This document shows positions 1-8,149 of a stretch of 15,067 nucleotides of DNA, piece by piece (position 1 is the stretch's first letter; each line of letters begins with the position of its first letter). Under the pieces are notes generated by a model. That model was not told the origin of the DNA and did no database searches. It was given only the letters and a program-made list of their open reading frames with translations. The stretch lies in contig JABANP010000846.1 of the NCBI GenBank assembly GCA_013115135.1, positions 1-15,067 on the forward strand, in the 5' to 3' direction. A program made the translations under genes and the position numbers. The stretch is from Perkinsus olseni (Eukaryota; Perkinsozoa; Perkinsida; Perkinsidae).

Positions 1-22
1 ATCATCTGATGCTGGATGATAG

Positions 23-737
23 TAAACCCTAAACATGAGATGGCTAAGAGACAGTAAGCATGAGTAGTTCTATCATCAGCATTACTCTGGATGTAAGAAT
101 ACTTGTAGATTTTGGCTAAGAGCTCGAGGTGATGTTGGCAATACGGATGCTGCTCATAAGAGTGTGGGTGGTGCACCTCTACACCTATATCATGATTATA
201 TTCGTGCTAGGTATTGGCCTACATGTCTGACTTCAATCTAATAGCAACATCCTTGGAACCATTGGGGGGTATCTTCTGCAGTAATACCACTAAATTAACA
301 AGTTTGGATCATACTCTTTATTTTCATAAAACTAATGTAATGCTGATAACTGTCATCATGATGATGATCATGATATATAATAACTATACAGATACGGGCT
401 GATGAATGGATGCTATTCGATATGAGATGTTTGGTATCGTCTCATGCTCGTGCAGTGTGTAACAACAACATCAGCATCATCATCATCATCATGATGATGA
501 AGATGGATCATATCAGGTGTATGTCATGTATTTACCCGTGATGGTATTATGATATGTACAGCAATACAAGAGGGTTTAGTAAGGCTTGGTAACCCTCCTC
601 GGAGATTTATTAACATACCATCCCTTGCACAACAAGAAGAAGACTCCATGAAGGGGCCGCAAGGTTCTGAGGATAAGCAGCATGTTGTGGTGAATGGTAA
701 TGTATTGATGATTATCATGACAATAGTAGATGGATAA
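23..737 (+). CDS. Acyl-CoA thioesterase, TesB/ACOT8 type, 3' part (5' end outside window)
   Basis: Hydrolyses acyl-CoA to free fatty acid and CoA; relatives act in peroxisomes or the cytosol. I read five exons: about 23-53 (start uncertain), 109-163, 211-336, 392-458 and 517-737, with introns of 55, 47, 55 and 58 nt. All are GT...AG and keep one frame. The spliced protein shows the family C-terminal hotdog domain in order: FWLRARGD, the H-x3-LAYMSDF strand, SLDHTLYFH (Asp codon 307-309), IRADEWMLF, HARAVCVC, FTRDG and AIQEGLVRL (Gln codon 567-569). The Asp and Gln match two of the three TesB catalytic residues. The third, a Ser/Thr after the RADEW strand, is not obvious here: the segment reads MRCLVSSHARA. 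The stretch from HARA to FTRDG has the same length as in E. coli TesB, which supports the 459-516 intron. The tail after QEGLVRL is long and hydrophilic, and I see no SKL-type peroxisomal signal. A 30-nt stop-free GT...AG segment near 688-717 could be a last intron; the stop codon is the same either way. Confidence 0.85.
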
Positions 738-978
738 CTACTAATGAGGTGGTATTCAGGTATTAGTAAACTATAGACTACGATCAACAGTGATGATAGG
801 AGCATCATCATCATCACCAGTGGTACCCGGCTATCGTTATTACTCATCATGACTATCATCACCGTTTCTGTATAGCAATAATATTGAGTTAAGAGGTAAG
901 AAGGTATTCCCGATCCTTCATCCCACTACTGTACTAGTGTCATCACTATTCTAGGAGTTACCTTCCCCAATACTAATC
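738..978. other. Spacer between the thioesterase and the large + strand gene
   Basis: This 241-nt stretch follows the thioesterase stop and precedes the ATG at 979. I see no conserved coding segment. It holds ATC/GAT-type microsatellite fragments and a pyrimidine-rich run with TACTAAT just before the ATG, which resembles a branch-point motif. An upstream exon or a 5' UTR intron of the next gene is therefore possible. Confidence 0.5.
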
Positions 979-2405
979 ATGTCCTATCCTGCTGCTGATC
1001 CTTCCACTAGTGACTATGGTGGTGGCAGGGTGAGATCAGAGTATAATAATAAGATGATGAAGGAGGTAGAGGAGTATATAATAAAGGAGAACAGGGCAAT
1101 ACATAGGGATCATACAATAAACAGGATGATGGCTAATAGGTAGCATCATTAGTAGTAGTAACGGCCAATGGTCATTGTAGGATGGTTAATAAAGCATGGG
1201 ATGATAGATGTATGAGGAATTGGGCAAGGAGTGGTATGGGCAGGATGATTAATCGTATTAAACATGATATAAAGGTGGTGATGGCAACTAGATCTAGTGT
1301 CCATGCCGACCATCATGGTGATCATCATGCTGTTGTAGGTTGAGGAGAGTATTCGAGATAGGAGAAGGAAGAAGAAAGAAGAAGTAAAGCGTAGTCTGAC
1401 AGAGCAGGTGTCCAGTCTACAACACAGGTAGTAGTCATAGTACCATTATAGACTACTACTACCATCATAGGAGTTCACAGGTACACAAGGTCTCAAGGTT
1501 TACGTCAATCATTGCTACACCATCATAATGATACTCCTGCTGTTGTGGAGGATGATGATGATTCTCGTGCCTTCATGGAGGTAGTAGTACTCTGCCGACT
1601 CTGACCATCATGTCTACCTGTTGTTCTTCTTCTTCCAGGAACTATCCCGTATATCATCAGTAGTAGAGTCCAGACAGAAGAGTGTAGTGAGCAGTATAGT
1701 AGACAGGATAACACAACAGCAGAGGGAACGTCGATGTATATTAAGAGAGGATAGGATGGCAAAGAGTATAAGGTAATCACAACAACAACGAGCATGATCG
1801 TAATCATCATCATCATGGTCGGAAGAGCAGTACTGTTCATAGGTCGGATGATGCTATGCGTGAAGGGGAAGAGGAAAGGAAGAAAGCAGAAGCTGAGGAC
1901 AAGATACAGGTCATAACAGCATGACACCAACAACGAGAACGTTACCATCATCATCATGATAGTATAGGATTTACTATTACGATGTGTGAGGACAAGCAAT
2001 GATACAGACATGGTTGGGATGATAAAGGGAACCTGGCTACAACGGATGAGGAGCTTATTACCTAAACACCAGGTCATCAACATCAACATGATTCCGTAAT
2101 CCGGACTAATCATGATAGTTATAGTGGTGTTAGATGGGTGATGATGATGATACTGCAATAGAGCCCCATCATCATCGATGAGCATGGTGATGATGATGAT
2201 GATATGAGAGTAGCATATAAGGGTGATTGGTGGATACAGAGACAAAGTATATCATCATCATCATCATGACCGTTCAGTATCATTATTCTGATAGATGATC
2301 CAATCCATAGAGGTGAATTATTAGTTAAACAAAGAGAAAGGTTGGAAGCATTAAGGAGAGCTAAGGAGGTAGTACTACCAGCAGTAGTGAGAGGACTATC
2401 GTTGT

Positions 2406-2436
<31 letters not shown>

Positions 2437-5400
2437 CTATCATCACTATCATCAGGTGTATTTCGCTAAGCACGCCCCAAGTGTTACCAATATAATACAG
2501 CATCTAGTCGATATGGCATACTTATACCATACCAATAACAAAAACAATAACAAGAACAGCATCGAGTCAGCACAGCCATCATCATCATCATCCTATAGTA
2601 TTCCCACTACTACTAGTGTAATATCATACCATCATTGTTGTATTCATGATTATAATTCTATAGATGGAAACATGGAGGCAATGGTGTACTGATTTTATGA
2701 GGATGGATAATAATAATCCTCATCGTCATCATCATGAAGGAGAGGTGGTAGGGATGATAATGCTCATCATCATGCCACTAGTAGAAGCATATGATGAGTA
2801 TATCATTCCTGCTCAGAGTGATGATAGTGATCATCATCACGAAGAATGGGGTACCAAGCTCAATAACACTCCGACTATCGGTTTAATAACAGGAGGGAAG
2901 ATGAACATGATGATGAGGGCGTCGTCGCCGTCATCATCACCAACGTCATGAATTATGTAACCACTACTGCTACTACTACTACTACTATGGCAGGTTATTA
3001 ACACTATTCCAATGGTAATGTCATATTACTATAGTTACTGTATAGAGATCCCCAATTCCTGCGATCGGGATATGATCTAAGGACCAGGGCTATCAATACC
3101 ATTACTGGTGATGCCATACTGCATACCTTACTCGATGCACAACAACATCAGGCAGCGATTAATAAAGATAATCACACGTCGAAGTAATGGTGGTAGTTGC
3201 TGATTACTAGTGATCATCTTCATATGTATAGGTTTGTTATGATTATTATACCGGATATAGTATACAATGATAATCTAGTAAGTAGACTAGCAGCAGCAGT
3301 AGCAGCCAGCACCTCTACCGAAGAGGATGATATCCACGATGATGCTGTATCGCCTCTTATATGGCATATAATGGATATACATGAGTAATACTCATACTGG
3401 CATGATGATGAATAATAGAAGTGTTAGGAAGGTGCAAGAGAGGATACATATGCTGTAGATACATCAATCATCCCACAACCAATGATGCTGATCCAACTCG
3501 TGGTCGTACACCTGGAGAAGTGTATGAGTATATACAGGATATGTGGAAGGAGGTTATAATGAAGATGGTAGCCTCAAGAGAGGAGCAAGACGATGATGAT
3601 CAACCCAACAACAACAGCAAGGAGCAGCAACAGCAGCAGCAGCGGCTAGTTGTCCCGGTAGTGATGAAACAGAACACTGATGTCGTGTATTATTCTTTAT
3701 ATCACACTACTACTGATAATAATAATAATAGATACTCATATTGATGACTGATAGTGATCTACTCACCCTCAAGGATGGTAATGCTACATCACTCGTTGAA
3801 GCCAATGATTCCATCTACTCAATTATACAATTACTACAGCAGCAACAACAACAGGAGGAGGAGGAGGTGCATTCATCACCGACTACTACTAGCCATATCG
3901 CGGAGGCTAGGGAAGTATGCAGGTAGTAGTAGTATTGTTATAGTATGGTAGTGGTGGTGGTGGTGCTCACTAGTAGATATCTACTACCACCATCAATGGT
4001 ATATGATACCCTACCCAACAGCAGAAGCAGTAGTAGTGGTGCAGTGGGATCAGCAGTCTATGCCGTAATAAGAGTGTATACTGATAGTGAAGAGTATAGG
4101 GATAGACAAGAGGAAGATGATAACCTGATGTTAATATTCAATAAGGTAGTAATGCTAATACCAATAGTGGTAGATAATGATGAGCAGGTTATGGGTATAC
4201 CTGTAGCAGAGAGGCTATTACTCACTATCAATGATGATGAGGAGGGGGATGATGCTAATAACTATGATGTTATGCTCATTCATAGTGTTTTATCAATGTT
4301 GAGGAAACTACCCGACCTACCGAGCAGCACCACACAAGCATCATCACTTAAGAACATGGAGGGACAGCAAAAGGAGGGCGATGATGATAATACTCCTACT
4401 GCTGGTCGTGTTGTTGGGTACCGATGCTACATCAAGTCCTAGCTTCATGTGTATCCTCAAGTTACACCAATGATGATGATCCTCATCATCATACCAATCA
4501 TATACCGACACCCGTGAGTGGTCTAGGCCGCGAGCTCATCGATAAAGTAACAACAACATACTACCACCACCACCACCAGCATCCTCATCAGCAGTAGTAG
4601 TAGGTAGTGCTGGTTACAGGTGCTTGAACGCTATCTTGCTACACTCAAGATGCAACTCCTGGGACATGACGCTTTGGCGAGAGAATGATGTCAGACGTGA
4701 GGTGTCCAAGATGGAAGATCATTTCGTAATAACCAACATCATCATCATCATGACCAGTATGATGGATCTTATTATGATGGTGGCAGTTGAACACTGTAGA
4801 CCGATACATTAAGGAAGAGGTTGGTAGCTACTATGAACAGCAACAAGAACGCAGCAGCACCACCACAACATTGTGGATGCATGCATCTATGTCTATATGT
4901 AATGATACCTGCTGCTATCAGTCATTCTATGTCTATTAGTGTCAGATAAGAACGTCCTCGAGGAGTATAAGCAGATAAAGGAAGATTGTATACCACAATT
5001 GATGGGGAGATGGAATGATGCTGTCACTGCCTACGGGAAGTAAGATGCTACAACCTCTACTACTACTCATTATTGATGCAGAGCTTTGGCACTCAACGAG
5101 CTCAAACTATCACTGCAACTCATTCAATGGACCAACTTGGCCACTACCACAACAGCAGAAGAAAAAGGAGGAGGTACAGAAGTTGATGATGCACATACAG
5201 CGCTGGATGAGGGGACGCCTTATAGAGGAGGACACGATGATAACTACAAGAAGGATTCCATACCTGATACGGTACCCCGCTTCTGCTTCTTCTTTCGCTC
5301 ATCACTTAGGAGGCACTCCGCTCAGGTACTCTCGATATTCGATAATGAGGCATTAGGTGACAGTGTAGTTGGAGTAGAAAGGCGAGTATTACAGCAAAGG

Positions 5401-7438
5401 GTACAGCATATCACATATTGGATGGTAATGATGATGATACTCCTACTGAATGAAGGGATGGTACATGATACTCAGGCCAATACTCAACAGGAGCTCAATA
5501 GCATTATCACAGATCTCTTGCACACTCTAGATGGTGTTGTTGCTGATACTATTGATAAGTTAAATAATAATAATATCAGTGGTGGAGTAAGGGGCAACCT
5601 CCACCATGATGAGGATACTCACCGAACGGTGCTGTAGTGTGGTGGTAGGAGGAGGAGGAGGTATCAGGATTGGCTTATGTTAGGTGAATGGAAGGGAAGC
5701 ACGTACGAATGATGAGAATAACGACGGCCCGAATGCTGATGACCAACTGGCAGTTGTCTATGATAATGACGATGATGATGAGCAGAACAGTCGTGAACTG
5801 AGAGATGTCATAACCTATATCGTAATAATGGACTACATGATGATGATGAGTAGTATCATGTGTCGTAATTACAGATGAACACCTCCTTCCGAGGCTCATC
5901 ATCATCATCATGGATTGACCCTGTGGAAGTGTATGAAATATGGAGATCCAACCTTTATTCAGCAAAGTAGGAGGAGAAGGAGGGGGACTCACGTTATCAT
6001 CGACATCATCAGGTATCTATTACCAATGGGAACGAGTAGCCCGATATTATTGATACCGAAGGTGTGGTATACTCTACCTTTTAATAATATGAAAGTCTTA
6101 TTCACTGATCTATTATCGTTACGTCATCCCATTGAAGATGATATGGCACGATGTACATGCTCATGTATCATGGATGCTGCTGCTGCTTTCATCACAATCC
6201 TCATGCATTTATGTAAGGCAGCATGGCCATCATCATCACCGAAAGTTAGGGACATTATGGTATCGACCTGTCACCTCTCTGAAGCTTGAAGTAGTCCTCA
6301 CCAGCAGATACTCAACATCTCATCTCCCAACACCTTCTCCTCCTCCTTAGTGGATATTCTCTCACCCCTCTGGTCTGATGATGGGTCCACTAGTCGTCCA
6401 CTACCAGAGTGGGCTATCAAGTTGTGGTAGTGTTGTCTAATAATCACGAGGGGTTCCTGCCAGTACCATCGAAGGTGCGAATACCTCACCGAGGTTGGAT
6501 CGGCTGTCGAGGAGGAGATGTCCCCAGACGATATCAGACTGAACATAGCAGAGGAATGGAGGAGATGGGAGTAACGACAGGATAAGCAGCAGCAGCTGCA
6601 GCAGTTGGAGTGGTACTCTCTGTGAAGGTCCGAGAAGCAGCAGCGAGATGGGCAGCACCATGGGCCGAGCGACTTCCTCATTGGACGATCGAAGAGGAAT
6701 GCCGAAAGATACAAACTATCGGACACGGATGATGATGATGATGATGACAACATGAAGCTAACAAGAAGAGATTGTATAAGATATTCCCCAGACAGTTATC
6801 GCCATCATGATGTGATTATGTCACTAATAGGGTATAAGATGTTAGCTGATGGTGTGTATCTATTGCAGGTAACTAAGAGATGTCACCCTCTTGTACAGCG
6901 GGCATTGTTCTATCTCACCCTAAAGACATCGTTATCTGATAGTATCAACGACTTGATACAGGCCTTTGGGGATGTATTACTGATAAGGCAGGCGGAAGAG
7001 GAGGCAGCAGCAGAAGAAGAGGCTATAACGATAATATCACTGTATGGTCATCATGATGTATGGTCGGTCACTGACTCCACCCTCCCCCGGTGTTTAGGTA
7101 TGACATCATATATGGTATTGGCTATCTGCCATCGTTACCTCCAATGCCCTCCGCTGCTCCCGCTATCCCGCCATTATCGAAATTCCTACGTCTTCTGGAT
7201 CATTTACCTTTCGATCATACATTGGGTAAGAGGAACCTTCTCATAGTTTGGATGGTTCTTTGCAGGAGACCATCATCAACATGATGGTGTAGCTCACCAC
7301 CCTGCCACCCCTCCATCACCCAAGGGAGGCTCTCCTGAGGTACCTCTCCGATGCCTATGGTTGAAGGACGCTTTAGAGGTGGTGTTGAATCCTCAATCTG
7401 TATTGAGGGGTGGGGATGATCCATTGGTAAGGTTATGA
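979..7438 (+). CDS. Large multi-exon gene, coiled-coil-rich protein of uncertain identity (SPEF2/CPC1-like at low confidence)
   Basis: I do not recognise this gene firmly. Exons with clean GT...AG joins include 979-1139, 1181-1274, 1339-1407, one ending at 1580, 1639-1772, 1831-1909, 1968-2072, about 2221-2246, 2295-2368, 2456-2617, from 2664 on, 3046-3183, about 3232-3384, an exon ending at 3686, 3755-3922, from about 3977 on, 7098-7225 and 7266-7438. Joins near 1408-1500, 2073-2220, 3385-3450 and most of 4440-7090 are unresolved. The N-terminal exons give charged helical sequence (VEESIRDRRRKKKEEVKR, QRERLEALRRAKE). Next come a hydrophobic helix (SVTNIIQHLVDMAYLY), a W-rich segment (METWRQWCTDFM) and TIGLITGGK, a weak P-loop look-alike. 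Further on lie PGEVYEYIQDMWKEVI, Gln- and Asp-rich insertions, NVLEEYKQIKEDCIPQL, PDDIRLNIAEEWRRW and a Pro-rich C terminus near 7130-7230. The order coiled coil, W-x2-W segment, nucleotide-binding-like loop, long helical tail recalls SPEF2/CPC1 of the axonemal central pair, but no CH domain is visible and this rests on memory of the family. It could also be two adjacent genes. Confidence 0.5.
1639..2072 (+). other. Best-resolved coiled-coil exon block of the large + strand gene (3 exons)
   Basis: Exons 1639-1772, 1831-1909 and 1968-2072 join through two introns of 58 nt each and give one open frame of 106 codons that starts and ends at phase 0. The peptide is strongly charged and helical: ELSRISSVVESRQKSVV, then DRITQQQRERRCILRED, REGEEERKKAEAEDKIQ, and DLLLRCV to LLPKHQ. 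No transmembrane segment or known catalytic motif is visible. The 1523-2245 stretch also has a long open frame on the - strand, but it is low-complexity Met/Ser/Leu with no domain and is a shadow of the TCA-rich repeats. Confidence 0.7.
2369..2455 (+). other. Predicted 87-nt intron carrying an ATC microsatellite that mimics a poly-His tract
   Basis: The donor after AAG GAG (GTAGTAC) and the acceptor ATCAG before GTG TAT TTC are both at phase 0. Splicing joins RRAKE directly to VYFAKHAPSV. Unspliced, the segment stays open and would encode about ten consecutive His followed by YHHYHQ. The repeat sits in the middle of the segment and the flanking exons are compositionally normal, so I read it as intronic. 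Confidence 0.6.
2406..2437. repeat. (ATC)n microsatellite, about 10 units
   Basis: This is a nearly perfect run of ATC triplets, followed by degenerate CATCACTATC units to about 2454. It is the longest uninterrupted example of the ATC/GAT class that recurs throughout the window, for example near 477-500, 2252-2270, 6728-6748, 10967-10988 and 13011-13032. Confidence 0.9.
7098..7438 (+). other. Last resolved exons of the large + strand gene
   Basis: Exon 7098-7225 encodes YDIIYGIGYLPSLPP, a Pro/Ala stretch, then PLSKFLRLLDHLPFDHTL. It splices through a 40-nt intron (GTAAGAGG...TTTGCAG, 7226-7265) to 7266-7438. The second exon reads GDHHQHDG, a Pro-rich run, PLRCLWLKDALEVVLN and stops with TGA at 7436-7438. 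The intron has a good donor and a pyrimidine-rich end, and the phase matches. A donor-like GTAAGG overlaps the last codons, so one more exon cannot be excluded. Confidence 0.55.
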
Positions 7439-7449
7439 TGATTAGGTAG

Positions 7450-7495
7450 GAGGTATATCATCGATCATCATCAGATCCGGCATGATATACACCTC
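7450..7495. repeat. Imperfect inverted repeat just after the large gene's stop
   Basis: The left arm GAGGTATATCA (7450-7460) pairs with TGATATACACCTC (7483-7495) apart from a 2-nt bulge, across a loop of about 22 nt. It begins 12 nt after the predicted TGA, so it could be a 3' UTR hairpin or part of a small dispersed element. Function is unknown. Confidence 0.55.
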
Positions 7496-7670
7496 TCGAG
7501 GCTTCGTAGACCACACATACCGTCCGTATTGCTACCACACCCCTGCTGACACATGCATCATGATTTATCGTTGCAACGAGCAGCATTATTGAGTTATAGT
7601 GTGAGGGAAAGTTTTTCAAGACAATACTACCGCCAGGACAATAAATGTGTATTTGGCTTCTTTCACCCTC

Positions 7671-7689
7671 GCGAACGATTCACGTTCGC
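7671..7689. repeat. Perfect short hairpin (7-bp stem, 5-nt loop)
   Basis: GCGAACG (7671-7677) is the exact reverse complement of CGTTCGC (7683-7689), with loop ATTCA. It stands out because CG-rich words are rare elsewhere in the window. Confidence 0.7.
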
Positions 7690-8106
7690 TGCGGCTTCTA
7701 TGTATACCGATAAATTAACTAATATCTTCCCGTCCGAACTTGACGAAAACTCAACAATTGATGACACCGTACGGCGGCGAACTCCGCGAACGTCGGGAAA
7801 AGACAATGCAGAAAAAAGGTATTGATGGTAAGGTATTGAGAACATGACGATAAGGATGACGGACCCACAGTGAGAGGACTACCAAACCTGCAGCAGCGAA
7901 TACGATTGTACACTGCGGGAACGTCGACCTTTTCCAGTACGGAAAACTCATGAAGAATATACCTTTACGACGAGAACGACAAAGATAGTAAAATACCGAT
8001 AGCTACTACAGCAGAACAACCGACGATATTATATCGAAGAGAACCATTAGTAGTAAGGCTATGGTGCAGTAGAAGATCTGTAGAAAACATAGTGACATAA
8101 ACATTA

Positions 8107-8143
8107 CAACAGCAGCAGCATGAGCAGCATGAGCAGCAGCAGC
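8107..8143. repeat. AGC/GCAT short tandem repeat in the glutamine synthetase 3' flank
   Basis: AGCAGC and AGCATG units alternate (AGCAGCATGAGCAGCATGAG and on). The tract lies 7 nt beyond the glutamine synthetase stop codon, so it is probably transcribed as 3' UTR. Confidence 0.75.
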
Positions 8144-8149
8144 CTAGGA

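Larger units (their letters stand above)
7439..8149. other. Convergent intergenic region between the large + strand gene and glutamine synthetase
   Basis: This 711-nt stretch lies between two gene 3' ends. It carries two inverted repeats, listed separately, and a block at about 7560-7980 with few ATC/GAT triplets and recurrent CGAACG-type words (at 7671, about 7787 and about 7917). A 90-codon + strand open frame (7553-7825) crosses it, rich in Arg, Ser and aromatics. I recognise no domain in it and would not call it a gene on this evidence. Overlapping - strand frames here look like chance. Confidence 0.6.

Noticed and set aside
31..45. CCCTAAA word near the left edge as a telomeric repeat
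   Set aside because: Only one copy is present and it lies inside a probable thioesterase exon (NPKHEMAKR).
88..113. A 16-nt intron (GTAAGAATACTTGTAG) in the thioesterase gene
   Set aside because: A 55-nt intron from 54 to 108 gives a better join (KRQ-FWLRARGD) and fits the size range of the other introns.
1523..2245. 240-codon - strand open frame, hydrophobic and Met/Ser-rich
   Set aside because: It overlaps phase-consistent + strand exons (1639-2072), has no domain, and its residues follow from reverse reading of ATC/GAT and AGG-rich sequence.
2850..2910. TIGLITGGK as a true Walker A motif
   Set aside because: It lacks the GxxxxGK[ST] spacing, and splice edges in this stretch are unresolved; it is kept only as a weak resemblance.
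6298..6753. 151-codon - strand frame rich in Ser and Cys
   Set aside because: It is poly-Ser from GAT repeats plus Cys from antisense GCA runs, has no domain, and overlaps better + strand peptides such as PDDIRLNIAEEWRRW.
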